64,000 nt of DNA from Calditrichota bacterium (lineage in GTDB: Bacteria > Zhuqueibacterota > Zhuqueibacteria > Zhuqueibacterales > Geothermadaptataceae): positions 1 to 64,000 of the forward strand of contig QQUE01000019.1 of NCBI GenBank assembly GCA_008501765.1, in the 5' to 3' direction. The notes beneath the pieces were generated by a model. That model searched no databases. It was not told the DNA's origin and was given only the letters and a program-made list of their open reading frames with translations. Positions 26,569 through 36,373 of this stretch are shown here, piece after piece (positions within the stretch are counted from its first letter, which is position 1; the number at the start of each line of letters is the position of its first letter). Position numbers and translations under genes: made by a program.

Positions 26569-29478
26569 CTATAATTTGTAGTCCAACGAAATTCCTATAG
26601 TCGTTCCACGTTTGTATTTTTGGTAGATGAATTCTTCATTTACCTGATCATTTTCAAGTTGATAACTGAAAACCCGTGCTCTGTTGAGCAAATTTTTAGC
26701 TGTCAGAGATAAATTAATATTTCTGGTTATTCCGAGTGTGCCTTTAAAATCCAGTGTGCCGTAGGCACGTTCGTAAATATCCGGCGTTGCCGCTGTTGCC
26801 ACCAGGTACAACCGGTCACCAAAGACATTGTAAAACAGCCCGGCGGAGTTGTTATGCGAAAATGATTTATATACCATGTTTACATTCAGCAAGTAAGGTG
26901 ACTGTCCGGTGAATGGGCGAGTTGATTCAGCATTGGGATCGCCTTGCGCACGAATCTCCTCCAGCTCTGCTTGCGGAATGTCAACCTCAGAACCGACTAT
27001 CGATAAGTTTGTCCCGAGGTGGAAGTTTTTTAAATTGCTGTTAATAAAACCGAGTGCCTTTTTTGCCTCAAGTTCTACGCCGAGAACACGTGCGTTATCC
27101 ACATTCTGGATGCTCTGGAGTGCATCATCGCCTGAGGCGCCGCGTGGATCAAGAAATGGTTCGAGCGGATCGTTGAAATTCTTGAAGAAGCCACTGACCG
27201 CCAAAACTTCACCCGGATTCTGGAACCATTCCCAGCGAATATCATAATTTTGGATAAGCGTGCGACTCAATTCAGTATTGCCGCGGTAGATGAAATCACC
27301 GACAAATTCAAAACTTTGATAAGGCGCCAATTCGCGGAAAGTCGGGCGTGCTACGGTTTGTGTCGCTGCAATTCGCAGGTTCATGTTGTCTTGCGGGGCG
27401 TAAATAAAATTTATCGATGGCAGAACATCTGTATTTTTAAGATTTCCTGCGCCATCATCTGGATTCTCAGTACGGCTGTTCATCAAGGATTTTTCAATGC
27501 GTGCACCACCAATAAATCGTAATTTGCTCGTCAGTGGCAGATCAATCATCGCGTAGGCTGCAGTGACGTCTGCATCGCCATCAAAAAAGTTGGAAGGATT
27601 GATTTTTTCATTGATTGTCAAGCCGTACCATCTACGATAGCGACTGGATGAAACGGAATCAACGATCCCAACCTGAGCAAAATAAGTGTCGACATCCGGG
27701 CCATACTGGCGGTAACTCAGGTTGCTCGTATCGTATTCAAAGCGGCGTTGATCATAGCTTCTTGTAATTGATTTACCAGAGAACCCAGTTTTGAATTTGG
27801 CATCAAAACCGTTCCATTGTTTGAATGGGAAATTCAAGTTGAATTGACCTGATCGGGTCTTTTCGTTCAAATCGCGGTAATAGCGTTGCGGGCTTTGTGA
27901 GTTGGCAAGATCATTTCCATACAGATATTCACCGTCTTCATTAATGTCGTAGATATTGAAAAAATAGCGTTGATCGGGTTCGATTTGGTCATTTTCAGCA
28001 AGGGCAACTTGCCAATCAATGTTCATGTTTAATACGGAAGATACTTTGTGATCGCCCTCGAGTTGATAGCTGTTTAAACCACGTTCTGTCCACGAAAGTA
28101 CCCGGGTTTCAAATGTTCTGGTCGAGGCGGAAGATGTCCTGTCACTTGCGCGGTAACCTTCAAGATAGCGCGCCATACTTTCAGCGCTTTGGGTGCGCAT
28201 GTATGAGAATTTAATATGGCCGAAGGTGTTGTTTTTATAGGCGAGATTGGCGATTGAGCCCCAACTGATATCACGGGTTCCTTTTTTATCTTCACCGGTG
28301 AATTCGGGTGTCAGAGCTTCGACATCTTCTAAATCGCCAACCAGTTTAAAACGTCCGGTTTCACCATTTTCATAAAATGAATATTGTTGTCCCCATTTCA
28401 AGCTTCCGAAAAAGCCAATACTGTGATTTTGTGCTTCATCAAAAAAGAGTGTGTTGCCAAGGGAAAAGCCCATTGAGCTGTTGATTCCCGCGCTCGAAGC
28501 AATGGGCATCATTACATTGCTAAAGGATTTTGAAGCTTCATCGAGGTAGAGTGCTTGCTCTAAATTCTCAACATCACGCGGTGTTGGAATTTCGGCAGGT
28601 GAACTTCCAAAAATTGATGGTAATTCTCTGGAGCCGTCGTCCATCGCAAGCCAGTCATGGCCACCACTGTTAGGCTGAATGAAATTGTCATTGCCGGTTG
28701 TAACTGAATTATAACCAGAAGATGTTGACATCTGGATCGTTAGTTTTTGTGGATAATTTTTTGTTGTCACATCGACAAGACCGCCGGTGAAAGTGCCGGG
28801 TTTGTCGGGGGTAAAAGTTTTGATTGTGTTTATGTTGTTCAACATGTTCGACGGGATGAGATCAAGCTGAAAGGATTGCTTGTCCGGGTCAGCGCTCGGC
28901 AATTCGGCGCCGTTTAATGTCGTGGCCGCGTAACGATCGCCAAGGCCGCGGATGTATACATATTTACCATCGACAACTGACGCGCCAGTCACTTTTTTCA
29001 TTGCCGCGGCTGCATCGCCGGCACCCGATTGTGACATGTCTTCAGCACTGATGGCGTCGCTCACCGCTTCAGCTTTTTTGCGGTCGCGCAATAAAATGGC
29101 AGAATTATCGCGCTCGACCTGCGCCTCAACGACTACCTCTTCACCCTCGATGGTTTCCATTTTTAAGCGGAAAGAGATTTCTTTGGATATGTTGGTATTG
29201 ACGATAACTTGCAGTTCGATCTGTTTTTCATACCCGATCATCGAGCACAAGATATCGTAGGTTCCGGGAGCGAGATTAAGGGTAAAATACCCATCAATGT
29301 TGGCAGCTGTTCCTACATTTGTGCCAACGACAACGACATTCGCTCCGGGCAACGGATCAGATGTTTCTGCGTCGATCACCTGACCGGTTACCATCCCTTT
29401 TTGTGCAAATATACTTCCGGGTAAAGCAATTATGATGGCTAAAACCATCACAAAGATATAGAGTTTTGGATGTTTCAT
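26569..29478 (-). CDS. TonB-dependent outer membrane receptor
   Basis: A 969-residue receptor. Signal peptide ending SIFAQ, a carboxypeptidase-regulatory-like domain ('VTGQVIDAETSDPLPGANVVV'), then the plug ('DMSQSGAGDAAAAMKKVTGA', 'YIRGLGDRYAATTLNG') and a long beta-barrel ending in 'GTTIGISLDYKL' with a terminal Leu. It imports large or scarce substrates across the outer membrane using TonB energy. ATG 29478 is preferred because GAGGA precedes it and a proper signal begins here. Two TTAACA direct repeats upstream suggest phosphate control. It forms a two-gene operon with the secreted protein. Confidence 0.92.
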   Translation of the reverse strand: MKHPKLYIFVMVLAIIIALPGSIFAQKGMVTGQVIDAETSDPLPGANVVVVGTNVGTAANIDGYFTLNLAPGTYDILCSMIGYEKQIELQVIVNTNISKEISFRLKMETIEGEEVVVEAQVERDNSAILLRDRKKAEAVSDAISAEDMSQSGAGDAAAAMKKVTGASVVDGKYVYIRGLGDRYAATTLNGAELPSADPDKQSFQLDLIPSNMLNNINTIKTFTPDKPGTFTGGLVDVTTKNYPQKLTIQMSTSSGYNSVTTGNDNFIQPNSGGHDWLAMDDGSRELPSIFGSSPAEIPTPRDVENLEQALYLDEASKSFSNVMMPIASSAGINSSMGFSLGNTLFFDEAQNHSIGFFGSLKWGQQYSFYENGETGRFKLVGDLEDVEALTPEFTGEDKKGTRDISWGSIANLAYKNNTFGHIKFSYMRTQSAESMARYLEGYRASDRTSSASTRTFETRVLSWTERGLNSYQLEGDHKVSSVLNMNIDWQVALAENDQIEPDQRYFFNIYDINEDGEYLYGNDLANSQSPQRYYRDLNEKTRSGQFNLNFPFKQWNGFDAKFKTGFSGKSITRSYDQRRFEYDTSNLSYRQYGPDVDTYFAQVGIVDSVSSSRYRRWYGLTINEKINPSNFFDGDADVTAAYAMIDLPLTSKLRFIGGARIEKSLMNSRTENPDDGAGNLKNTDVLPSINFIYAPQDNMNLRIAATQTVARPTFRELAPYQSFEFVGDFIYRGNTELSRTLIQNYDIRWEWFQNPGEVLAVSGFFKNFNDPLEPFLDPRGASGDDALQSIQNVDNARVLGVELEAKKALGFINSNLKNFHLGTNLSIVGSEVDIPQAELEEIRAQGDPNAESTRPFTGQSPYLLNVNMVYKSFSHNNSAGLFYNVFGDRLYLVATAATPDIYERAYGTLDFKGTLGITRNINLSLTAKNLLNRARVFSYQLENDQVNEEFIYQKYKRGTTIGISLDYKL

Positions 29479-29585
29479 CTTTACTTCCTCTTCATATGAT
29501 TTACAGGCATGATCAGTTTGACTGATCATCTTTCAATAATCCGCGAGTAAAATATCCAATTATTATTAAATGAGGATAAATCCAG

Positions 29586-29602
29586 TGTTAAGTTTGTGTT
29601 AA
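29586..29602 (-). promoter_or_regulatory. Pho-box-like direct repeat A
   Basis: The minus strand reads TTAACA-N5-TTAACA, the exact 11-bp-spaced repeat described for PhoP of Bacillus. It lies ~110 bp upstream of the TonB-receptor start and between it and the gene for a PhoB-like regulator. Confidence 0.55.
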
Positions 29603-29690
29603 GGCAACGCTGCCATGTCCAGTAAATTCATTAATATTGTGAAGAAATAAATGCTTGTTTCTAATTATTTTATAATAAATATGATTCGAA

Positions 29691-29707
29691 TATTAACTAA
29701 ATGTTAA
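29691..29707 (-). promoter_or_regulatory. Pho-box-like direct repeat B
   Basis: The minus strand reads TTAACA-N5-TTAATA with an 11-bp period. It lies 75 bp before the response-regulator start, so it may serve autoregulation. Confidence 0.45.
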
Positions 29708-29781
29708 GCTGGCTGGACATCCCTTCATAAATAAAAAAACGTTGTAAATTGATGTCCCGAAGTCTAATTTTAGGGGATAAA

Positions 29782-30516
29782 ATGATGATTAAAAACCAAC
29801 TGACAGAGAATACTAAGAGCATAAATATGGTACAGAAAATTTTACTCGTTGATGATGAAGAAGATATCCTCGAATTGATCCGGTTCAATCTGGAAGGTGA
29901 AGGGTACAACGTATTTGCGGCGCAAGAGGGGCATACAGCCATCAAGTTGGCAGTAAAAGAAGTGCCTGACTTGATAATTCTCGATGTCATGCTGCCGGGG
30001 CATGATGGCTGGGAAGTCATACGTGAATTGCAGAAAAATTTGCAAACGCAACATATCCCGGTGATTTTTCTCACGGCCAAGGATAATGAAATTGATGAAA
30101 TCGTCGGATTGGAATTGGGGGCTGCAGATTATGTTGTCAAACCCGTGAGTATGCGTAAACTGGTAGCCAGGGTTAAGAATGTCTTTCGTATGCAGCAGTT
30201 GAAAGACAAAGATATCGATTCGAATTTGATAAATGCCGGCGCATTGGAAATCTATCCTGAAAATTTTCTGGCGAAAGTCGCTGGAGTATCAGTTGATCTG
30301 ACAAAAAAAGAATTTGAAATTCTTCTTTATCTTGCGGAGCGTCCCGGTCGAGTCATTTCCCGCAATACATTACTCAACGGAATTTGGGGGGATGATATCG
30401 TGATAATAGATCGCACGATTGACGTGCATATTCGTAAAATCAGGGAAAAATTAGGCGCGGAAGCTGATGCTCTGATCGAAACCATCCGCGGTGTGGGCTA
30501 TCGATTCAAAGAGTAG
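29782..30516 (+). CDS. PhoB/OmpR-family response regulator
   Basis: A two-component regulator of ~244 residues. The receiver domain shows the acidic pair (LLVDDEED), the phospho-acceptor Asp in 'LIILDVMLPGHDGW', the Thr/Ser in 'FLTAK' and the Lys in 'YVVKPV'. The C-terminal winged helix has 'LTKKEFEILLYLAERPGRVISR..LL..IWG' and 'DVHIRKIREKLG', as in PhoB. AGGGG stands five bases before ATG 29782; an internal ATG at 29827 begins directly at the receiver domain. No histidine kinase follows, so the kinase is elsewhere. The neighbouring PstS gene supports a role in phosphate response. Confidence 0.9.
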   Translation: MMIKNQLTENTKSINMVQKILLVDDEEDILELIRFNLEGEGYNVFAAQEGHTAIKLAVKEVPDLIILDVMLPGHDGWEVIRELQKNLQTQHIPVIFLTAKDNEIDEIVGLELGAADYVVKPVSMRKLVARVKNVFRMQQLKDKDIDSNLINAGALEIYPENFLAKVAGVSVDLTKKEFEILLYLAERPGRVISRNTLLNGIWGDDIVIIDRTIDVHIRKIREKLGAEADALIETIRGVGYRFKE

Positions 30517-30521
30517 GGGTG

Positions 30522-31367
30522 TTACTCCAGTTCAATGACTGGCAAGTAACCCGATTCCAGCGCTATTCGCTGCCCGGCCTGACTCATTGTCCAATCTATA
30601 AATTTTTTAACACGCCCGCGGGGCTTGTCTATCGTATATAAATATAGGTATCGGGATATGGGATAGGAAGCATCCCGAATGTTTTTTGGTGTGATTGCAA
30701 TATTGTTTATTCGCGCCATTTTCACGCCTTCCCCATAAGCAAATCCACCATAACCAATGCTAAATTTATCCTTTTGTACAGCCCGGACGATGGCTGAAGT
30801 GCCTGCCAGAACCTGAACATCCGATGTGTACGGTTGGCCTTGCAAAACATGCTGTCGCAAATAATGGTGAGTACCGGAATTGGGTGAGCGACCATAGAGT
30901 TTAATCGATGTATCCTGCCACGCCAGTTCCTGCCAATTGAGAACATTGCCAGTGAAAATGTTTTTAACTTCAGTCAACGAGAATGATTCAACCGGATTGG
31001 ACTTGTTCAGAAAAATAGCAATGGCTTCTTTTGCAACGAGAAAACTGAATCCAACTGAACCATGAATTTGGGCAATATTTTGCACCTCTGCAGAACGTAA
31101 AGGGCGGGAAGCCGTACAAATATCCGCACTGCCGGTTGCCAGGGCAGCGGCTCCGGTTGCCGTACCACCCCCTTGAACATATATTGAAACATCAGCATTT
31201 TCCTGCATGTAAGCTGTCGCCCAATGTTTGGCCAGTGGTAGTAATGTATCCGAACCCTTAATGCGTATAATCGTTTTTTTGGGTCCCAATTGCATTGAAC
31301 AGCTGGCAATATATAATAAAAAGCAAAGGGATACGAAAAATTTAACTTTACGGGAGATAGATTTCAT
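30522..31367 (-). CDS. pstS: PstS-like phosphate-binding lipoprotein
   Basis: A 281-residue lipoprotein (lipobox IASC) of the phosphate ABC-transporter substrate-binding family. The phosphate-binding segments are visible: 'IKGSDTLLPL', 'GGGTATGAAALATGSADICTASR', 'NIFTGNVLNW' and 'RSPNSGTHHYL'. It captures phosphate in the periplasm for PstCAB, whose genes are not in the window. Its ATG overlaps the end of the peptidase gene by four bases, so the two are translationally coupled. It is convergent to the PhoB-like regulator gene, with only five bases between. Confidence 0.88.
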   Translation of the reverse strand: MKSISRKVKFFVSLCFLLYIASCSMQLGPKKTIIRIKGSDTLLPLAKHWATAYMQENADVSIYVQGGGTATGAAALATGSADICTASRPLRSAEVQNIAQIHGSVGFSFLVAKEAIAIFLNKSNPVESFSLTEVKNIFTGNVLNWQELAWQDTSIKLYGRSPNSGTHHYLRQHVLQGQPYTSDVQVLAGTSAIVRAVQKDKFSIGYGGFAYGEGVKMARINNIAITPKNIRDASYPISRYLYLYTIDKPRGRVKKFIDWTMSQAGQRIALESGYLPVIELE

Positions 31368-33046
31368 CTTTTTTCAGCTATGGATTGAAGGCGAGCGATT
31401 ATAAAGGGAGAATAGTGATGGAATTGAACTGTTTTTACTTTGTTTGCCAGATTGGATATCAGCCCCAATAGAAGTTGGCAATGCTGCTCAACGGCCGCAT
31501 AATTGATAGGTTGATTTAAATCATCAAATGGAGTGTGATAGCGTTTTTCTCCCCATTCGATAAATCGTTTTATTCCGTGCTCCGGCGGCGTATTGCGGTA
31601 ATTAAATCCCTCCAAAAGTGCAACTGCTGGTATTCCCTCTTTTGCAAATGCAATTTGGTCAGAACGCCCGAAAATATTGGAATTGGCAAACATTGTGGGA
31701 ACTGAGGCATATTTGAGTGAAAACTCGTCTGCGAGCAACTTTAACACATTTTCCATTGTTGAATATTGTGCCCCGATACCTACAAAATCGTCGAAAGTAT
31801 CAAACATAGCAATGCCGTCAATATTAACTGCTGCGAAAGTTTTGTACAATGGAACGCGCGGATGGTCTACATAGTAAGTCGCCCCCAGCAGCCCTTTTTC
31901 TTCGCCGGTGGTGAAAAGAAAAACAATGGATCGTTTGGGAGAAACTGGTGCATTCTGCAGGCTTCGCGCTATTTCAATTGTGGCTGAAACACCAATTGCG
32001 TTATCTGCAAAGCCGTTATAAATCGAATCACCAGCGACAGCTGGACCGATACCGAGATGATCGTAATGGGCAGAAATTAGAACGTACTCATCCTTTAAAA
32101 ATTTATCCCGGCCTGGAATTATTCCAATGACATTGCGGTCATTAAATTCCCTTTCTTGAAAAACACCGGCAAACGAGACCTCTCCGGTCATTTTGAAACT
32201 CTGAATCAAATCGGCATTTTCCATATCGACTATGTGATGGAATTCGAACGCTGAGCCTTTGAACAGATCAGCGGCAGCAGCCGGATGGAGTAGAATATTT
32301 AAATTGGCCGAGCGGGCATAAAGCAGGGAAACATTATCAAAAGCAAATTGCTTTTGCCAGTATTCCCAGGGAATTAACTTATCCGTTCGCGGGTTGGGAA
32401 TCATAATTGTGGCCAACGCCCCGCGTGATAGCGCAACTCGACGTTTGACATCCGCGTTCGAATGAATGGTATTTTGTGCGCCAGCAAAATAATCATCCTG
32501 GTCAGCCACTGGTTCTCCAGACAAAAATACAGCAATTTTGCCGGCGATATCGATTTCCTGATAGTCGTTATAATCGTATTCTGGCGCTACGATACCGTAG
32601 CCTACAAAGACCATTTTTTGCGGCAAGGCAATGAAAGTTTGTGCACCGGAATCGTAGAGCAAATAATCCGCATTAAGTTCAAATTTTTGTTCGATTCCAC
32701 TACTGTACAATTTTAGCATTGACGATGGCAGTGCTTTGCTGCTGTGCATTGGAATATTTTGAAAATAAGTGCGCCTGTCACCAAATGCTTTCACCCCGGA
32801 TTGGTGCAATTGTCTTGCTATATAATCCGCGGCCAATTTAGCTCCCCGGCTGCCGGTACCCCGGCCCTCAAGGCTGTCACAGGCAAGTGTTTTTACATGT
32901 TTTTGAATATTATCTGTGAAAATGGGCGCGAAAAGATTCGTTTGGCAAATAGATTGAGATGATGGTGCCAGTGATAGTGGCAAGGAAATAAAAAACCAAA
33001 TTAGTGTACGATATCTGCATTTAAAATAAGTTTCGGGACAGGACAT
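31364..33046 (-). CDS. Exported M28-family metallopeptidase with PA domain
   Basis: A 560-residue zinc aminopeptidase. An N-terminal membrane/signal segment, a protease-associated insert ('GKIAVFLSGEP') and an M28 catalytic domain are seen: zinc ligands in 'SAHYDHLG' and 'GFADNAIG', the general base in 'TTGEEKGLLGA', and a late His in 'KRYHTPFDD'. The second zinc motif reads ADNAIG rather than the common DDNASG. It releases N-terminal amino acids from peptides in the periplasm. The end overlaps the pstS start. The ribosome site before 33046 is weak. Confidence 0.88.
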   Translation of the reverse strand: MSCPETYFKCRYRTLIWFFISLPLSLAPSSQSICQTNLFAPIFTDNIQKHVKTLACDSLEGRGTGSRGAKLAADYIARQLHQSGVKAFGDRRTYFQNIPMHSSKALPSSMLKLYSSGIEQKFELNADYLLYDSGAQTFIALPQKMVFVGYGIVAPEYDYNDYQEIDIAGKIAVFLSGEPVADQDDYFAGAQNTIHSNADVKRRVALSRGALATIMIPNPRTDKLIPWEYWQKQFAFDNVSLLYARSANLNILLHPAAAADLFKGSAFEFHHIVDMENADLIQSFKMTGEVSFAGVFQEREFNDRNVIGIIPGRDKFLKDEYVLISAHYDHLGIGPAVAGDSIYNGFADNAIGVSATIEIARSLQNAPVSPKRSIVFLFTTGEEKGLLGATYYVDHPRVPLYKTFAAVNIDGIAMFDTFDDFVGIGAQYSTMENVLKLLADEFSLKYASVPTMFANSNIFGRSDQIAFAKEGIPAVALLEGFNYRNTPPEHGIKRFIEWGEKRYHTPFDDLNQPINYAAVEQHCQLLLGLISNLANKVKTVQFHHYSPFIIARLQSIAEKR

Positions 33047-33118
33047 AGGTCTTAAAATAAAAAAAATGAATCAAAATTCAACTTTGATGTAATAGGAATA
33101 TCAATTCTTATTGAGCGA

Positions 33119-34219
33119 CTATTCGACTTCTGTTTTTAAGTTTTTTTCCCTTTCAAATCGCTTAATGGCGAGTTGAATTAATTTTTCAATCAATATTGAA
33201 TATGGCACGCCACTGGCTGCCCATAGCTTTGGGTACATACTAATGCGGGTAAATCCGGGGATAGTGTTGATTTCATTAACCACGATTTTTCCATTCTGCT
33301 GCAGAAAGAAATCGACACGCGCCATGCCTTCACAATTTAAAACTTGAAAAGTTTCGATCGCACATTTCTGTATTTGAGCCATGATTTCAGCCGGCAAATC
33401 AGCGGGAATTTGCAGACCGGCGCCTTCCGAATCGATGTATTTGGCCTCGTAGGAATAGAATTCATGGTGCGGGATGATTTCGCCGGCCACCGAGGCAACC
33501 GGATTTTCATTGCCGAGAACAGCGCATTCAATTTCCCGCCCGTCGATAAATTCTTCAACGATTACTTTGTTGTCGTACTTGAATGCGTCAGCGAGTGCCG
33601 AGTTGAATTGTTCCTCGTTTTCCGCCCGGTGCACACCGACCGACGAGCCCATGTTGGCGGGTTTGATGAATACTGGCGAGTTCAGTTCTTGAACAATTTC
33701 GCCAAATGAGATCTTATTTTTCTTTTGCACCGGAATGGTGATAAATTTGCCGATCGGCAAGCCGGCATCACGCAGCAGGCGTTTCATCACATCTTTGTCC
33801 ATTCCGACCGCCGAACCGAGCACACCTGCACCGACAAAAGGCACGTTGGCTAATTTTAGCAGACCCTGAATTGTGCCATCCTCTCCCAATGGGCCGTGCA
33901 AGATCGGGAAAACAACGTCGAGTTTATCGGTTGTATTCGCCGTCGCAAGACTCACGAGCTGTTCACCCTGGCGCCCGGCAACCAGCGCAACTTCCTCGTT
34001 TGCATGCTGCATCTGGATGTGCTTGGGATCGTCGGCATGCAGCAAAAAACGGGAGGCATCATTTAAATACCAGCGTCCGGATTTGTCAATACCAATGAGC
34101 GTCACTTCAAATTTATTTTTGTCGATGGCGTCGATGACATTTTTTGCTGACTGCAGAGAAACTTCATGTTCCGCTGATTTGCCTCCGAAAAGTATGCCAA
34201 CTCGAATTTTCGATCCCAT
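33119..34219 (-). CDS. ddl: D-alanine--D-alanine ligase
   Basis: A 366-residue ATP-grasp ligase making D-Ala-D-Ala for peptidoglycan. Characteristic blocks are 'VGILFGGKSAEHEVSL', 'VFPILHGPLGEDGTIQG', 'PVFIKPANMGSSVG', 'EEFIDGREIE' and 'EINTIPGFTRISMYPKLW'. The length and the order match DdlA of enteric bacteria. AAGGAG lies seven bases before the ATG. The gene stands alone between the peptidase and a methyltransferase, not inside a division cluster. Confidence 0.97.
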   Translation of the reverse strand: MGSKIRVGILFGGKSAEHEVSLQSAKNVIDAIDKNKFEVTLIGIDKSGRWYLNDASRFLLHADDPKHIQMQHANEEVALVAGRQGEQLVSLATANTTDKLDVVFPILHGPLGEDGTIQGLLKLANVPFVGAGVLGSAVGMDKDVMKRLLRDAGLPIGKFITIPVQKKNKISFGEIVQELNSPVFIKPANMGSSVGVHRAENEEQFNSALADAFKYDNKVIVEEFIDGREIECAVLGNENPVASVAGEIIPHHEFYSYEAKYIDSEGAGLQIPADLPAEIMAQIQKCAIETFQVLNCEGMARVDFFLQQNGKIVVNEINTIPGFTRISMYPKLWAASGVPYSILIEKLIQLAIKRFEREKNLKTEVE

Positions 34220-34285
34220 TAATATACTCCTTTAAAACTTTTATTCAGTACCCGCACACGTCATTCTCGATATGTTGTGCTCAAT

Positions 34286-34915
34286 TTAGACACTTGTGGT
34301 TTTTTGAAATCGACAGAAGATATAATTTTGCACGGCCCCTGATGGGGTTTTGTGATCCACCGGGACGCACTTGTTTTTTTTAAAATATGGTTGCAGAATG
34401 TCGGTTATAGATTCCTCAGAATATTGGGTAATTTCTAAACCGCTGCATTTTTGCGGGCCCTGCTTTGAAAAGGTCCCTATCACCAAATTCCCGCCCGGAA
34501 CCACGCTCCGGTTGGCAGTGTTGAGGTAATTTTTAATTTCCCCGGCATCGATTAAAAAATGAAAAGTGGCCCGGTCATGCCAAAAATCAAATTTATTTGT
34601 CGGTTGAAAGTTCAGCACGTCGGAGTAAACCCAGTTCACTTTGGTGGCACGAGGGCCAAGTCTCTTTTTGGCGCGGGCTAACGCTGTTTCGGAAACATCA
34701 AGAATCGTAACCTCGGAATAGCCGGCATCGAGAAGATAATCGACAAATAAACTGTCACCGCCACCGACATCAATAATTTTTGCAGACAGGGGAAGGTGGC
34801 ACTGCCGGAGAAAATTCAATGAGGCCACCGGCTTCGTTTGATGCCAGCCCATCTCGTCCAATGGCACATTTTGATAAATGGTTTCCCAGTGTTTTTTTCT
34901 GTTATTGTCTTCCAT
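34286..34915 (-). CDS. Class I SAM-dependent methyltransferase
   Basis: A 209-residue methyltransferase. The family start 'HWETIYQNVPLDEMGWHQ' precedes motif I 'IIDVGGGDSLF' (S-adenosylmethionine binding), an acidic strand end 'TILDVSETAL' and 'FDFWHDRATFHFL'. This matches the small-molecule methyltransferase group that often neighbours metal or thiol resistance genes; the substrate is unknown. It lies 66 bp upstream of ddl in the same direction. Confidence 0.88.
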   Translation of the reverse strand: MEDNNRKKHWETIYQNVPLDEMGWHQTKPVASLNFLRQCHLPLSAKIIDVGGGDSLFVDYLLDAGYSEVTILDVSETALARAKKRLGPRATKVNWVYSDVLNFQPTNKFDFWHDRATFHFLIDAGEIKNYLNTANRSVVPGGNLVIGTFSKQGPQKCSGLEITQYSEESITDILQPYFKKNKCVPVDHKTPSGAVQNYIFCRFQKTTSV

Positions 34916-35059
34916 TGGCCGATTTTCTTTTCTGAGGTATTAAAACCATGGTATTTTTATTACGAGTAAAAAATGGTCACAAACGAAATCTAAATTCAAA
35001 ACGGATTGTATTTTTATTGATAAATCTATAGAATCGATTATTAATTTAATCCCAAATTA

Positions 35060-35962
35060 TTATGCAATCCGTTGCAGATACTCCTGAAATAGTTCGGGAT
35101 TAAGTTCCTTCATCCTGGCACGGCGTTCGGGCATTAAATCCGCTCGTGTCCGGGCTTGTTCAGCGAAGACATACAATGAAAAAATGTGTGTGTTGCGTGC
35201 TTTGTCATAAAAATTGTTTTGTTCAAATGAATCGTCAAATTTTTTCAGGAGTTCAGCGATAAAAATATTTCCAGAATGAATTTCGATTATTCCCTCAGAC
35301 CAGGCCCGGTACGGCAAATGAGCGTAAGCCATTTTAATGGAAAAATTAGCAGTGATTTCGGTAAAAAGCGTGCGCAGCGCTTTGTTTTTTAAAGTTGCCC
35401 AGTCGATGTCAAACGGATTCGCAGCTAACAATTTTACATAGGCTGAATTGGCCTCGAAAAAATTTTGTTGGGCAAACGCAGCATCACCGAGATAACCCCA
35501 ATATCTCGCGGGAATATTCTCACCGTGTTGATCCAAAGCGTCGATGAGCAGGTCGTGCGCCGCCTGAAAATTCTTTAGATGCAGCAAGCAGGCGCTTTCA
35601 TGCAAAAAGTAATCGCACCCGGGCAGCAGTCCTTTGCTGTCGAAAGGATCCAGTTCCCGCAAACGATAAGAAAACAGGCGCAGCATTTCAACACACGCCT
35701 GTGAAGCGCCGCCGAGTTCGAGTTGCCGGGCTTTGAGTTCCTGCCAAATATCTGCAATTTCAACGTGAGTCGATTGTGGATTTAATCCGGAATTTTTGCA
35801 GGATATGGCGATCTCGCGAAAAAAATTGATATTGGCAAGCGCAGGATCGATAGATCGCGCTTCGTTTAATAAAGTAATGCATTCGTTAAATTCAAAATTA
35901 TTGAGCTTGGCCAGCGCGTCCTCAAAAAATTTCTGCCCACCGGAAAAAAGATTTGTCTGCAT
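35060..35962 (-). CDS. TPR-like protein of unknown function
   Basis: A ~300-residue helical, soluble protein with tetratricopeptide-like pairs ('DALAKLNNFEFNECITLLNEARSIDP', 'HESACLLHLKNFQAAHDLLIDALDQHG', 'GDAAFAQQNFFEANSAYVKLLAANP'). There is no signal peptide and no catalytic motif. The start is uncertain: ATG 35962 is favoured by the length of the first repeat, and ATG 35998 is possible; neither has a clear ribosome site. Members of similar type occur in secretion and surface-biogenesis loci, but the neighbours give no clue here. Confidence 0.7.
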   Translation of the reverse strand: MQTNLFSGGQKFFEDALAKLNNFEFNECITLLNEARSIDPALANINFFREIAISCKNSGLNPQSTHVEIADIWQELKARQLELGGASQACVEMLRLFSYRLRELDPFDSKGLLPGCDYFLHESACLLHLKNFQAAHDLLIDALDQHGENIPARYWGYLGDAAFAQQNFFEANSAYVKLLAANPFDIDWATLKNKALRTLFTEITANFSIKMAYAHLPYRAWSEGIIEIHSGNIFIAELLKKFDDSFEQNNFYDKARNTHIFSLYVFAEQARTRADLMPERRARMKELNPELFQEYLQRIA

Positions 35963-35998
35963 TTTTAATTTTTCTTTATTGGCATTTAAATTGAGCAT

Positions 35999-36373
35999 CG
36001 AAATTTGTCTGATTACAAGATAATTTGAATTTCGGAAAAAGCCAAGCCGGAAACTGTGAAATTATCGAGATTCTTATTCCCCTGATTTGAAATTGTCATG
36101 GATTCCCGATCTGCCCCGGGCATTAATATTCCGGAGTTGATGGTATTTTTTTTCAAGGAAAGAGAATGATCGGAATAAAGCTTCGATTGCTTTGCGCTTG
36201 CCTTTCAACAATAGATTCAGTAAGTTAGCCAGGTTTATTTTTGCAAATCCATCGGATAACTCGGTGAATTTTTTTATATTAAATTGCAAAATATGGGTGT
36301 GAATTAAAGCAGAAATATAATGAATATTTCATCCAGGATTAATCAGCGATAACCGTAATTCGAGAGCCCGATT
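35999..36373. other. Intergenic region with a weak minus-strand reading frame
   Basis: A 71-codon minus-strand frame (36289-36074) starting with TTG gives a lysine-rich, amphipathic sequence (NLANLLNLLLKGKRKAIEAL). It has no ribosome site, so a small protein is possible but not supported. Otherwise AT-rich, with the likely promoter of the adenylate kinase gene near 36320. Confidence 0.3.
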
